Assembly (NCBI GenBank): GCA_041287635.1
Contig: JBGGNG010000152.1
Span: 3,115-67,114, forward strand
Source: JAOUEA01 sp041287635
GTDB lineage: Bacteria > Actinomycetota > UBA4738 > HRBIN12
Length of the DNA: 64,000 bases
Direction of reading: 5' to 3'
Part shown: piece by piece, positions 7,478 through 15,049 of the stretch
Layout: each line of letters starts with the position of its first letter
How positions within the stretch are numbered: position 1 is the stretch's first letter
Program-made: the position numbers and the translations under genes
Notes under the pieces: generated by a model
What the model saw: the letters and a program-made list of their open reading frames with translations, nothing else
Databases searched by the model: none
What the model was told of the DNA's origin: nothing

Positions 7478-7623
7478 CGGGCGTGCGCGCGGTGCCCTTC
7501 TACTGCCCGTTCTGCGGCGAGCAGGACATCCGGCCCGACGACGCCGCCACGACGGCATGGCGTTGCGAGTCGTGCGAGCGCGGCTTCGAGTTGACCGCGA
7601 TCACCGTCGGGGGTGGGGGCTGA
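7474..7623 (+). CDS. Small zinc-ribbon-like protein between sulfite reductase and APS reductase
   Basis: The 49-residue protein overlaps the reductase by 4 nt (ATGA) and its TGA overlaps the next ATG. Two C-x2-C pairs (Y-C-P-F-C-G and R-C-E-S-C) spaced about 20 residues apart form a zinc-ribbon or small Fe–S knuckle. A similar tiny gene sits at the same place in sulfite-reductase/cysH operons of other actinomycetes, as far as I recall. Its role is undefined; an electron-transfer or assembly helper for the reductase is a guess. Confidence 0.8.
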   Translation: MTGVRAVPFYCPFCGEQDIRPDDAATTAWRCESCERGFELTAITVGGGG

Positions 7624-8450
7624 TGGCCGACTCGGATCCGCGGGCACCCTGGCACGAGCCGGCGATGCCGGTCCTCGACGAGGAAGCCGCGTGGGTGCAC
7701 GACGCCGCCCAGCGGTTCGAGCACTCGAGGGCCGAGGAGCTGCTCGGATGGGCGCTCGACAGCTTCCACCCGAAGCTCGCGATCAGCGCGGCGGGCGGCG
7801 TCGACGGCATGGTGCTGATCGATATGGCGTGGCGGCTGGATCCCGCCGTGCGCGTGTTCACCCTCGACACGGGGCGACTGCCACCCGAGACGTACACGCT
7901 CTTCGAGGAGGTCCGGGAGCGCTACGGCATCGCCGTCGAGTTCGAGTACCCCGACACGTCGGCGGTCGCCTCCCTCGTGAACCGCGAAGGCCCGAACCTC
8001 ATGTATCGGGGCGTGGACCTGCGGCTCGCGTGCTGCGCCGTGCGCAAGGTCGAGCCGCTCCGGCGCAAGCTGGCCTCCCTCGACGCGTGGATCGCCGGCC
8101 TGCGCCGGGAACAGTGGGCCTCGCGCCGCAACATCGCCAAGGTCGAGCTCGATCGCGACCACGGCGGCATCGTGAAGCTGAACCCGCTCGCCGACTGGAC
8201 CCTCGACCAGGTCTGGGACTACGTGCGCACGCACGAAGTGCCCTCCCACGAGCTCTTCGACCACGGGTACACCTCGATCGGATGTGCGCCGTGCACCCGT
8301 CCGGTCGAGCCGGGGGAACCCGAACGGGCAGGTCGGTGGTGGTGGGAGCACGACACCGCGAAGGAATGCGGCATCCACTGCAGCGTGGAGCTCGCGGGGT
8401 CACGGAGCGATCGCGAGAAGGCGGAAGCCGCCGTTGAAGGAGGCTCGTGA
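7623..8450 (+). CDS. cysH: Assimilatory adenylyl-sulfate (APS) reductase, CysH family
   Basis: The 275-residue enzyme reduces APS (or PAPS) to sulfite using thioredoxin. The PP-loop-like region reads S-A-A-G-G-V-D-G-M. The paired cluster ligands Cys137-Cys138 (L-A-C-C-A-V-R-K) plus Cys221-x2-Cys224 (I-G-C-A-P-C) bind the [4Fe-4S] cluster that marks APS rather than PAPS specificity. The C-terminal K-E-C-G-I-H motif (Cys249) is the redox Cys that forms the thiosulfonate intermediate. It follows the zinc-ribbon gene with overlapping stop/start (TGATG). Product sulfite would feed the reductase two genes upstream. Confidence 0.93.
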   Translation: MADSDPRAPWHEPAMPVLDEEAAWVHDAAQRFEHSRAEELLGWALDSFHPKLAISAAGGVDGMVLIDMAWRLDPAVRVFTLDTGRLPPETYTLFEEVRERYGIAVEFEYPDTSAVASLVNREGPNLMYRGVDLRLACCAVRKVEPLRRKLASLDAWIAGLRREQWASRRNIAKVELDRDHGGIVKLNPLADWTLDQVWDYVRTHEVPSHELFDHGYTSIGCAPCTRPVEPGEPERAGRWWWEHDTAKECGIHCSVELAGSRSDREKAEAAVEGGS

Positions 8451-9100
8451 TGCCGTTCGGCTATCCCGTGATGCTCGAGCTGTCGGGGCGACGGTGCGTC
8501 GTGATCGGCGCCGATGCCGTACGAGAAGGCAAGGTCGAGGCGATGATCGCCGCCGGTGCCGACGACGTGCTGGTCGTGGCGTCGGGTCCGGCGGACGCAC
8601 TCGACGGACTCGCGAGGATCGACGGCGTTGCCGTGGAACGCCGCTCGTGGCGCGCCGCCGACCTGAACGGGGCGTTCCTCGTAGTGGCGGCGAGCCGCGA
8701 CCACGGCGAACGCGACGCGATCGCCCGTGAAGCCCGCTGCCGCCGGGTGCTCATCAACGTGATGGACGACATCCCCAACTGCGACTGGTCGGCGCCGAGC
8801 GTCGTGCGCCGTGGTGAGCTCGTACTGGCGATCGCGACCGGAGGCGCGTCACCGGCCCTGGCGAAGAAGTTGCGCGCGCAACTATCGGCGTCCCTCGGCG
8901 AGGAGTGGTCCGAGGTCCTGGCGGTCCTGCGTACGGTGCGCGCCGAGACGATGCCGGCGCTGCCCGACTTCACGATCCGGGCTCAGCGATGGGCCGAGGC
9001 GCTCGACCTCGACGAGGCGGCCACCCTCGCGCGCGAGGGGCGTGGCGACGAGCTCGCCGCCAGGCTCCGTGAGCGCCTGCTGCAGGAGGCGCCGGCATGA
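8450..9100 (+). CDS. Precorrin-2 dehydrogenase / sirohydrochlorin ferrochelatase-type protein (CysG N-terminal/Met8-like)
   Basis: The 216-residue protein corresponds to the N-terminal NAD-binding module of CysG. It has P-V-M-L-E-L-S-G-R-R-C-V-V-I-G-A (Rossmann strand; the usual G-G-G is replaced by G-A-D), a V-L-I-N-V-M-D-D-I-P-N-C-D-W segment, and the signature V-L-A-I-A-T-G-G-A-S-P-A-L-A-K-K-L-R. It oxidises precorrin-2 to sirohydrochlorin and may insert iron, making siroheme for the upstream reductase. A GAAGGAGG site lies 6 nt before the ATG; a GTG three bases earlier is also possible. It overlaps the next gene by 4 nt. Confidence 0.9.
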   Translation: MPFGYPVMLELSGRRCVVIGADAVREGKVEAMIAAGADDVLVVASGPADALDGLARIDGVAVERRSWRAADLNGAFLVVAASRDHGERDAIAREARCRRVLINVMDDIPNCDWSAPSVVRRGELVLAIATGGASPALAKKLRAQLSASLGEEWSEVLAVLRTVRAETMPALPDFTIRAQRWAEALDLDEAATLAREGRGDELAARLRERLLQEAPA

Positions 9101-9882
9101 CCGGGCGCGTGGTGCTCGTCGGTGCGGGCCCCGGCGATCCGGAGCTGATCACCGTGAAGGGAGCCAGGGCCCTCGCCGTGGCCGACGTCGTCGTCTACGA
9201 CCGCCTCGCCGCCCCGGCCCTGCTCGACCTGGTCCCGCCGGGCGCCCGCCGCATCTACGCCGGCAAAGAGCCTGGCAAGCAGGCGATGGGGCAGCATGAG
9301 ATCGGTGTTCTGCTCGTGCAGGAGGCCGCGCGCGGCCATGTGGTCGTGCGCCTCAAGGGGGGCGACCCGTTCGTCTTCGGGCGCGGTGGCGAGGAGATGC
9401 TCGCATGCGAGGAAGCCGGCATCCCGGTCGAGATCGTCCCCGGCATCACCAGCGCCGTCGCGGCACCGGCCGCGGCCGACATCCCCCTGACCCATCGCTC
9501 GATCGCACGATCCTTCGCCGTGGTCACCGGGTCGACCGCCCACGCCGAGGACACCGTCGATCTCACTCGCATGGCGATCGCCACCGACACGCTCGTCGTG
9601 TTGATGGCGGCCGGGAGGCTGGCCGAGACGTGCGCCACGCTGATCGACGCCGGGCGGCCCGGGTCGACACCCGCCGCGGTCGTGCAGTGGGCGTGGACCG
9701 ACGACCAGCGCACCGTCGTCGGCACCCTCGACGACCTGCCCACGCTCGCGGCGGCTGCGAGCATCGGGCCCCCCGCAACGCTCGTGATCGGCGACGTCGT
9801 CTCGGTGCCGAGGTCGGTGGCGCCCGCCGGAGATCCTCGTCCCGCGGCGACGACGCGTGTGGACCGAACCACTCCTGGGTAA
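9097..9882 (+). CDS. cobA: Uroporphyrinogen-III C-methyltransferase (SUMT)
   Basis: The 261-residue SAM-dependent methyltransferase converts uroporphyrinogen III to precorrin-2, the first committed step to siroheme. Signature elements are V-V-L-V-G-A-G-P-G-D-P-E-L-I-T near the N-terminus, V-V-V-Y-D-R-L, H-x-x-I-G, V-V-R-L-K-G-G-D-P-F-V-F-G-R-G-G-E-E and V-P-G-I-T-S-A. It lacks the dehydrogenase half that is fused to it in enterobacterial CysG; here that half is the separate upstream gene. It ends the operon leader–reductase–zinc ribbon–cysH–dehydrogenase–SUMT, all coupled by overlaps. Confidence 0.94.
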   Translation: MTGRVVLVGAGPGDPELITVKGARALAVADVVVYDRLAAPALLDLVPPGARRIYAGKEPGKQAMGQHEIGVLLVQEAARGHVVVRLKGGDPFVFGRGGEEMLACEEAGIPVEIVPGITSAVAAPAAADIPLTHRSIARSFAVVTGSTAHAEDTVDLTRMAIATDTLVVLMAAGRLAETCATLIDAGRPGSTPAAVVQWAWTDDQRTVVGTLDDLPTLAAAASIGPPATLVIGDVVSVPRSVAPAGDPRPAATTRVDRTTPG

Positions 9883-9937
9883 CCCGCCCATACCGACGCC
9901 GGGCATCTCGCCCGGCACGAGCGATGGGAGGATCGAC

Positions 9938-10390
9938 ATGGCGAGTCGCATGGCCGAACGCATGGGCGATCTCGGCGATCGAGCCCGGGAACGCATGACG
10001 GAGACACGTCTGGACAAGATGGATCGGGAGAACGACCGTCTCAAGCACGAGGTGCGCCTGCTCCGCGAGGACCTGCACGAAGAGCGTGGTTCGCTGTCGC
10101 GAGCGCTCGACGCGCTGGCTCGCAACGAGCACGTGACCGTGGAGACGAAGACGCCGAGGCGCCGCGGCAGGATCGTCCGCACCCTGGTGATCGGTGGGGG
10201 AGCCTACGTGTTGGGGACCCGAGCCGGGCGGGAGCGCTACGACCAGATCGTGGGGAAGCTCCGCGCGATGAGGTCCTCCGTCCAGGACCGGCAGGATTCG
10301 ACCGGCGAGCAGGCTCCGTGGCAGGCAGCGAGCCCTGACTCGGCACGGACCGCCATGACACGGTCGTCTGAAACGACGCCCACCGTCTGA
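9938..10390 (+). CDS. YtxH-like coiled-coil membrane-associated protein
   Basis: Start chosen at M-A-S-R-M-A-E-R-M-G-D, 150 residues, with GGGAG ahead; a longer frame opens upstream without a site. Residues ~10–65 are a charged heptad-like helix (L-D-K-M-D-R-E-N-D-R-L-K-H-E-V-R-L-L). Then a short hydrophobic G-G-G-A-Y-V-L-G-T-R-A-G-R-E-R-Y-D-Q-I follows, characteristic of YtxH-type and related actinobacterial membrane-edge proteins. The Ser/Thr-rich tail is probably disordered. Function is unknown; a stress or envelope role is typical. A strong hairpin ends the unit 16 nt after the stop. Confidence 0.7.
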   Translation: MASRMAERMGDLGDRARERMTETRLDKMDRENDRLKHEVRLLREDLHEERGSLSRALDALARNEHVTVETKTPRRRGRIVRTLVIGGGAYVLGTRAGRERYDQIVGKLRAMRSSVQDRQDSTGEQAPWQAASPDSARTAMTRSSETTPTV

Positions 10391-10405
10391 TTGCGATCTA
10401 CGGGC

Positions 10406-10444
10406 ACGAACGGGCGCGAGGGATACATCCTCGCGCCCGTTCGT
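10406..10444. terminator. Perfect 16-bp hairpin, probable bidirectional terminator
   Basis: ACGAACGGGCGCGAGG (10406–10421) pairs without mismatch with 10429–10444 across the 7-nt loop GATACAT. It lies between a rightward gene ending at 10390 and a leftward gene ending at 10485. No long T-run is present on either side, as is usual in high-GC actinobacteria. Confidence 0.75.
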
Positions 10445-10484
10445 ACGTTCGGGGGACACGGCCCCTCAAGGACCGACCTCCCGA

Positions 10485-10787
10485 TCACGACCTTCCGTCG
10501 GCGTGAGGGTCCTCCGTGCGCAGGCTCGGGTAGGTGGCCACCAAGGCTCCGATCGCCGTACAAACCAGCGCGGCACCGACCGAGACGATCCACGACATCG
10601 ACTCGCCGTCGTCGCGGACGAGCTCAGCCAGAAGCCACCCGGCAGGGATACCGACCAGCAGTCCCCACACGCCGCCGATGATCATGTACCGCAGTTGGCG
10701 TCGCACCGTCCTCGGGGCGCCGACCACCTGGTCAGGCGGCCGGTCGAGGGGCTCGCCGGTCGCGGGATGGGTCGATGATCGCCTCAT
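10485..10787 (-). CDS. Small two-TM membrane protein
   Basis: The 100-residue protein has a 33-residue basic N-terminus and then two hydrophobic helices (M-I-I-G-G-V-W-G-L-L-V-G-I-P-A-G-W-L-L at ~35–53 and W-I-V-S-V-G-A-A-L-V-C-T-A-I-G-A-L-V at ~66–83), separated by an acidic loop. Its ATG overlaps the TGA of the upstream acidic small gene (ATGA), so the pair forms a leftward mini-operon that ends at the hairpin at 10406–10444. I do not recognise a family. Confidence 0.6.
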   Translation of the reverse strand: MRRSSTHPATGEPLDRPPDQVVGAPRTVRRQLRYMIIGGVWGLLVGIPAGWLLAELVRDDGESMSWIVSVGAALVCTAIGALVATYPSLRTEDPHADGRS

Positions 10788-10954
10788 GCGTCGCCTTCGC
10801 CGTCCGTCGGGCCGGGCACGGGCTGACCGATCTCCGGGCTCTCGGGCTCGAGCGTGCGCTCCAACGCGTCGTCCTCGCTCTCAGGCAACTCCTCGGGGCG
10901 TTCGCCTTCCGGCAGTTCCTCGGGCATCCCGCGTCCTGGCGTCTCGATGTGCAC
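10784..10954 (-). CDS. Very acidic 56-residue small protein
   Basis: I place the start at a GTG preceded by GGGAAGGAG 5 nt away; an earlier in-frame GTG at 10975 has no site. The peptide is rich in Glu and Pro (P-E-E-L-P-E-G-E-R-P-E-E-L-P-E-S-E-D-D), has two near-repeats of E-E-L-P-E, and is expected to be disordered. It overlaps the following two-TM gene by 4 nt. Function unknown. The ribosome site and coupling are the main support. Confidence 0.5.
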   Translation of the reverse strand: MHIETPGRGMPEELPEGERPEELPESEDDALERTLEPESPEIGQPVPGPTDGEGDA

Positions 10955-11075
10955 GTGGGCTCCTTCCCGGCTCACGCACCGTGCGCCGAGCCGGGGTCAC
11001 CTTTCCCGGCACCGCCGGATGGGAAACGGGTGTGGGAACGACACTGAGTGGCGAGGAGTAAACCCACGGCAGCAG

Positions 11076-11108
11076 AACGGCCCGCCCGGCTGCGCCGGGC
11101 GGGCCGTT
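11076..11108 (-). terminator. Perfect 14-bp hairpin downstream of the CsbD-like gene
   Basis: AACGGCCCGCCCGG (11076–11089) and CCGGGCGGGCCGTT (11095–11108) pair perfectly over a 5-nt loop. It lies 17 nt beyond the stop of the leftward CsbD-like gene. There is no T-tract, so it is an L-shaped terminator of the high-GC type. Confidence 0.75.
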
Positions 11109-11125
11109 GCTCTGAGACGTCTACG

Positions 11126-11311
11126 TCAGCGGTCGCCGTCGAGCGCGTCGTGCACCTTCTCCTTGACGGTGTCGACTGCGTCGCCGGCCTTCTCCTTCAC
11201 GTCGGCGCCGGCGCGGTCCATCTTGCCCTCACGCTCGAGCCGTTCGTCGTCGGTCAGGTCGCCGACGTTCTCCTTGATCGTTCCCTTCGCCTTGTCCACG
11301 TGCTCACCCAT
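11126..11311 (-). CDS. CsbD-family stress protein
   Basis: The 61-residue hydrophilic protein begins M-G-E-H-V-D-K-A-K-G-T-I-K-E-N-V-G-D-L-T-D-D, the CsbD signature (K-x-K-G-x-x-K-E-x-x-G-x-L-T-x-D). It continues with E-R-E-G-K-M-D-R-A-G-A-D-V-K-E-K-A-G-D and V-K-E-K-V-H-D-A-L-D. Family members accumulate under general stress; their mechanism is unknown. GGAGGG lies about 6 nt before the ATG. It is followed by its own hairpin terminator and flanked upstream by a membrane channel-like gene on the same strand. Confidence 0.9.
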   Translation of the reverse strand: MGEHVDKAKGTIKENVGDLTDDERLEREGKMDRAGADVKEKAGDAVDTVKEKVHDALDGDR

Positions 11312-11337
11312 CGCGATCCCTCCGTTCGTCGTCGGTA

Positions 11338-12081
11338 CTAGAGCGTGCCGGTGCCCACCTCGGGCACCGCTTCGTCGTCGTTGCCTCGTGACTGGACCTC
11401 GGCCTGGACATCGCGGGCCGTGGACTCGGCCGAATGGCTCCAGCGCTCGAGCCAACGGCGGGCGATCGGGATGCCCCCGACGCCGAACGCGACGACCGCC
11501 GAGCCGACCACCATGATCAGCAGCGCGTAGAAGAGCCCGGTCACGATCGCGGGTGCGACCTGCAGTTGATCGAGAGCGGCGAAGATCCCGACCACCAGGA
11601 TCGCGATGCCCGCGCCCTTGGCGATCACGGAGCCGCCGCGCACCGCGCCGAGCATCGGCTCGAGGACGTCGGTCAACGCCCTCGCGAGCACGGCCGCGAT
11701 CACCAGGATCACGACGGCGACGATCAGGTTCGGCAGGTAGGCGATCAGCCCTTCCAGCAGGTCGCTGATCGGGTTCGGACCCCAGATGCCGAACGCGAGT
11801 TGCAGCGCGATCAGGAACACGAGCCAGAAGACGATCACGCCGATCACGTCCGACGGATCGGTCTTGCTGCGCTCGAACGCCTGGCGCATCGACCCCCGCT
11901 CCACGAGGTTGTCGAAGCCCACCCGCTCCAGCAGCGCATCAGCGAGCTTCGACAGCGCCTTCGCGACGAAGTAGCCGATCAGCAGGATCACGAAGAAGCC
12001 CAGAAGCTTCGGGGCGAACGTGACGACGTCGGCCCATGCCTCTTCCAGACCTTGCTCGATGTCGATCTGTGCCAGCACCAT
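11338..12081 (-). CDS. Mechanosensitive-channel-like membrane protein (TM-helix repeat family)
   Basis: The 247-residue protein has five hydrophobic segments: ~25–45, ~82–100, ~115–135, ~150–170 and ~178–200. It has the paired Gly/Ala-rich helix repeats seen in small MscS-related 'TM helix' proteins (L-L-G-F-F-V-I-L-L-I-G-Y-F-V-A-K-A-L and L-I-V-A-V-V-I-L-V-I-A-A-V-L-A-R-A-L, then D-V-L-E-P-M-L-G). It lacks the cytoplasmic beta domain of full MscS. The C-terminal ~40 residues are acidic. It neighbours CsbD and GPGG-type small proteins, so an osmotic or envelope-stress role is a reasonable inference. Confidence 0.8.
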   Translation of the reverse strand: MVLAQIDIEQGLEEAWADVVTFAPKLLGFFVILLIGYFVAKALSKLADALLERVGFDNLVERGSMRQAFERSKTDPSDVIGVIVFWLVFLIALQLAFGIWGPNPISDLLEGLIAYLPNLIVAVVILVIAAVLARALTDVLEPMLGAVRGGSVIAKGAGIAILVVGIFAALDQLQVAPAIVTGLFYALLIMVVGSAVVAFGVGGIPIARRWLERWSHSAESTARDVQAEVQSRGNDDEAVPEVGTGTL

Positions 12082-12093
12082 GAGAGGCCTCCG

Positions 12094-12291
12094 TCAGTCC
12101 AGGATGCTCACGCCACCGGGGCCGACCAGCAGGCCAGCGATGATCAGCAGGATGCCCCAGAGCAATGCCCCACGAACGATGGACACGATGCCTACGACCA
12201 CAAGCACAGCGGCGATGATCCACAGGATCGTGTCCGTGGCACCCTCATTCCCCCCGTTCTGGGCGAGCAGCGCAAAACCAGTCTGCAACAT
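12094..12291 (-). CDS. GPGG-motif small membrane protein
   Basis: The 65-residue protein starts at an ATG behind GAGGGAGGG. After a short polar N-terminus comes a long hydrophobic hairpin (I-L-W-I-I-A-A-V-L-V-V-V-G-I-V-S-I-V-R-G, then L-L-W-G-I-L-L-I-I-A-G-L-L-V) ending in the conserved G-P-G-G-V-S-I. This matches the recurrent actinobacterial GPGG-motif peptide family of unknown function. Likely two membrane helices. It precedes the Msc-like gene by 12 nt on the same strand. Confidence 0.85.
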   Translation of the reverse strand: MLQTGFALLAQNGGNEGATDTILWIIAAVLVVVGIVSIVRGALLWGILLIIAGLLVGPGGVSILD

Positions 12292-12387
12292 GATTCCCTC
12301 CCTCAGCGCGCACGGTGCGCGGTCATGGATGTCGGGAGGTGTCTTGTCCATCCATGCCGGTCGGCAAACCTCGCCGAGGGTGTCGAG

Positions 12388-12609
12388 TCAGGCCCGACGG
12401 GTCCCGAAGCGTCGGTGCAAGAGCCCGCGCAGCCAGCCGACACGGCTCGACGCCTGATCGGCCTTCACGGCGGCGTCGTCAAGCACCTCGGCGACCTGGG
12501 GGTCGTCGTTCACCTTCGCGGCCTGTTCGATCGCCTCTGCGGTCTCGATCGAGGCCGCATGCGCGGCGTCGGCTCCGGCGAGCTCCGAGGGGTCTTCTTC
12601 GGCTGGCAT
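12388..12609 (-). CDS. Small hypothetical protein downstream of C45 hydrolase
   Basis: A 73-residue reading frame begins M-P-A-E-E-D-P-S-E-L-A-G, 11 nt after the stop of the leftward C45 hydrolase. It is Ala/Asp/Glu-rich and probably alpha-helical (A-A-S-I-E-T-A-E-A-I-E-Q-A-A-K-V). It ends in a basic tail (W-L-R-G-L-L-H-R-R-F-G-T-R-R-A) that could touch a membrane or nucleic acid. No clear ribosome site is seen, so read-through coupling is assumed. I do not recognise a family. Confidence 0.5.
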   Translation of the reverse strand: MPAEEDPSELAGADAAHAASIETAEAIEQAAKVNDDPQVAEVLDDAAVKADQASSRVGWLRGLLHRRFGTRRA

Positions 12610-12620
12610 CGACACCCAAC

Positions 12621-13628
12621 CTACAACGACGGTGGGGATGGCGGGAACACGACCTCGTGCTCGCCTTCGGCGAACGAGTCGAACCGCAGAGGGAGCCTGA
12701 ACGTGGGCCAGGCGTACGTGATGTCGCCCTCCGCCGGGTCGTACGCGGCCGTGTACACGGTGCCCCGGCCGACGTCGTGAGCGAGGCTGTACAGCGGCGG
12801 CACGAGGAACGCACCGAGGAACCGTTCGCGGTCGACATCGGGATCGTCGAGCAGTCGCAGCAGCCACCACTCCCGCTGCAGCGTGCTCTCTGCCAACACC
12901 GGATCCCACGACTCCACCGCCCACTGGTGGTTCACGGCGATCGGCAATCGCCGGAACGACGGCGGACGATCGGGGTTCAGGTAGGCGGTGATCACGCCTC
13001 CCCCCGCGTCGACGATCGTGAGGTTGTGGGTGTGGGCGATCGGCAAGCGCGCGAGCACGGCGCGCGCGTCGTCGACCGTCTCGCACGTCTCGAGCAGGTA
13101 GCGGATCACGATCGGCACGCCGAACCCTTCGCCCATCGACGCCCGCCCACCGAACGTGAGTGAGACGGCCAACCCGCGATCGTTCATCCCGTCACAGAGC
13201 CCCCAGACCGCGTCGGTCACCCCGATCACACCGGCGCCCGTGAAGGCACTCCGCAGGATCACGGCGTCCATCAGCTCGGCGGGGTAGTCGTAGTTGCGCA
13301 CGAGGCGCGGACCACGCTCACCCTCCTGCAGCACGGCCTGCGAACAGGCAATCGCCGCCCCCGGAGGCTTCCACATCGTGAACATGCGGGCGAAGACGGG
13401 ATCGTCGCCGCCGACCTCACGCACCATCGCCTCGTAGATCGGCAGCAGCTCGGGCATGTGCACCGTGAGCGCATCGACACCTTCGGCCACCGAGGGACGG
13501 GCCTCGTCGCCGTCCTGCAGGTACCACGCGGCGTACGCCTGCGCCCTCGTCGAGAACACCGCCGCGAGCTTCGAGCCGGGGTGCGACTCGTCGATCGTTC
13601 GGAACATGGCTCCGGGTACCATCGCCAT
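12621..13628 (-). CDS. C45-family autoproteolytic acyltransferase/hydrolase (penicillin V acylase-like, Ntn fold)
   Basis: The 335-residue protein matches the C45 (isopenicillin-N acyltransferase-like) group of Ntn hydrolases. A probable nucleophile Cys lies in A-I-A-C-S-Q-A. It is followed by L-V-R-N-Y-D-Y-P, the strand pair that carries Arg/Asp of the active site, then W-G-L-C-D-G-M-N-D-R-G-L-A-V-S-L-T-F-G-G-R and H-N-L-T-I-V-D. The family cleaves or transfers amide-linked acyl groups; substrate cannot be inferred. The ~90 residues before the Cys would form a propeptide-like region if self-processing occurs. It is divergent from the flippase-like gene at 13720. Confidence 0.82.
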   Translation of the reverse strand: MAMVPGAMFRTIDESHPGSKLAAVFSTRAQAYAAWYLQDGDEARPSVAEGVDALTVHMPELLPIYEAMVREVGGDDPVFARMFTMWKPPGAAIACSQAVLQEGERGPRLVRNYDYPAELMDAVILRSAFTGAGVIGVTDAVWGLCDGMNDRGLAVSLTFGGRASMGEGFGVPIVIRYLLETCETVDDARAVLARLPIAHTHNLTIVDAGGGVITAYLNPDRPPSFRRLPIAVNHQWAVESWDPVLAESTLQREWWLLRLLDDPDVDRERFLGAFLVPPLYSLAHDVGRGTVYTAAYDPAEGDITYAWPTFRLPLRFDSFAEGEHEVVFPPSPPSL

Positions 13629-13719
13629 CGGCGGTTCCTCCTACCGGCTCGTCTCACGTACGCTCCTGCAAGGCTACGCGTCTGCGACGCCGAGACGACG
13701 ACCAGGCACGAGGCTCCGG

Positions 13720-14850
13720 ATGGCACACCACACCAGCGACCATGCACGCTCGCCGCAGGCGCCCAACGCCGCGCGCGTGGAACCCTCCCACGTGCGGTCG
13801 GTCGACGAGGCCGTCGGCGAGGTCCGGGTCGAGGTCCGGACGAAGCGCAGGGCGATTGTCCTGCGTCTGGTGTTCCTGATCATCACGGTCATCGCGCTCT
13901 ACATCCTGTGGCCCAGCCTGCTCACGGTCTTCGAGACGTGGCCGGAGCTCCTCGACCTGAACCCGGCCTGGTTCGTCGCGATGCTCGCGTTGGAAGCCCT
14001 GAGCTTCTTCTGCATCTGGGGGCTGCAACGCATCGCGCTCGTCACCGACCGCTGGTTCGGGGTGGCGACGGCGCAGCTCGCGGCGAACGCGTTCAGTCGG
14101 GTGGTGCCGGGCGGAGCCGCCGCCGGCGGAGCGCTGCAGTGGCGCATGCTCACCGACTCAGGCGTCGACGGCGCGCGTGTGGCGACCTCGCTCACGGCCG
14201 CGTCGTTGATCAGCACAGGCACACTGTTCATGTTGCCTCTGCTCACCGTGCCGGCGGCGTTGCTCGGCCGGCCCGTTCCGGGGGGGCTCGCCCAGGCCGC
14301 GTGGCTGGGGGGCGTCGTGTTCGTCGCGGCGTTCGTGTTCGGCTGGCGCTTGCTGTTCCACGATCGGCTATTGCGCCGCATCGGGCGCGGTGCGCAGTGG
14401 CTGCGGAACAGGTTCCAGCGAGGGAAGCCGCCAGTGACCGACCTGCCGGCTCGCCTCGTCGTGCAGCGAGACCAGATCCGCGACGCGCTCGGCGACACGT
14501 GGTGGAAGGCGTTGCTGTTCTCGCTCGGCAACTGGCTCTTCGACTACCTGGCGTTGCTGGCGGCGATCACGGCTGTCGGATCGCGGCCACGTCCGACGCT
14601 CGTGCTGCTCGCGTACTCGGCGTCGATGGTGCTGGCGATGATCCCGATCACGCCGGGCGGCCTCGGATTCGTGGAGGCGGGCCTCACCGGACTGCTGACG
14701 CTCGCGGGCGTGCCGGCCGGTGACGCAGTGCTGGCGGTCCTCGCCTATCGGCTCGTGTCGTTCTGGTTGCCGTTGCCGGCGGGGGGTGTGGCGGCCTACC
14801 TGCACCGACGTCACTATCGAGGGCGGGAGGCAGTCGCGGGCCCCGGCTGA
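13720..14850 (+). CDS. UPF0104/lysylphosphatidylglycerol-synthase TM-domain flippase-like protein
   Basis: The 376-residue polytopic protein shows the LPG_synthase_TM pattern of about eight helices. Key segments are N-P-A-W-F-V-A-M-L-A-L-E-A-L-S-F-F, A-N-A-F-S-R-V-V-P-G-G-A-A-A-G-G-A (the conserved S/R-x-x-P-G-G loop), and I-P-I-T-P-G-G-L-G-F-V-E-A-G-L near the C-terminus. This is the membrane half of MprF without the aminoacyl transferase domain. Related proteins move or bind lipids; the substrate is unknown. Start taken at M-A-H-H-T-S; the first ~45 residues are hydrophilic. Confidence 0.88.
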   Translation: MAHHTSDHARSPQAPNAARVEPSHVRSVDEAVGEVRVEVRTKRRAIVLRLVFLIITVIALYILWPSLLTVFETWPELLDLNPAWFVAMLALEALSFFCIWGLQRIALVTDRWFGVATAQLAANAFSRVVPGGAAAGGALQWRMLTDSGVDGARVATSLTAASLISTGTLFMLPLLTVPAALLGRPVPGGLAQAAWLGGVVFVAAFVFGWRLLFHDRLLRRIGRGAQWLRNRFQRGKPPVTDLPARLVVQRDQIRDALGDTWWKALLFSLGNWLFDYLALLAAITAVGSRPRPTLVLLAYSASMVLAMIPITPGGLGFVEAGLTGLLTLAGVPAGDAVLAVLAYRLVSFWLPLPAGGVAAYLHRRHYRGREAVAGPG

Positions 14851-14912
14851 AGCGGTCACCGTCCGAGCGCGTCGGAACGGCAGCTCTGGCGTTGCTCCCA
14901 GCCACTAGGCAA

Positions 14913-14952
14913 GGAACTCCGTAGTGGCACCTGCGATCCACTACGGAGGTCC
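14913..14952. terminator. Imperfect 15-bp inverted repeat between converging genes
   Basis: 14913–14927 (GGAACTCCGTAGTGG) and 14938–14952 (CCACTACGGAGGTCC) pair with one mismatch across a 10-nt loop. It lies between the rightward flippase-like gene (ends 14850) and the leftward acetyltransferase (ends 15050). It is probably a shared terminator. The rest of 14851–15049 holds nothing else I can support. Confidence 0.6.
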
Positions 14953-15049
14953 TTGACGAGACTCGCCGACGAAGGCACATCCTCGGCTACCCCGGCACGA
15001 GCTCGAGCACCTCGCGCAGGTCGGCGATCGTGGCCGAACAGGTCGAAGA

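Noticed and set aside
4550..7558. A 1002-codon open frame on the minus strand covering the sulfite reductase gene
   Set aside because: Only its last 178 codons (4550–5086) have a start overlap and protein-like composition. The rest is antisense to the reductase and is Arg/His/Pro-rich, as high-GC shadow frames are.
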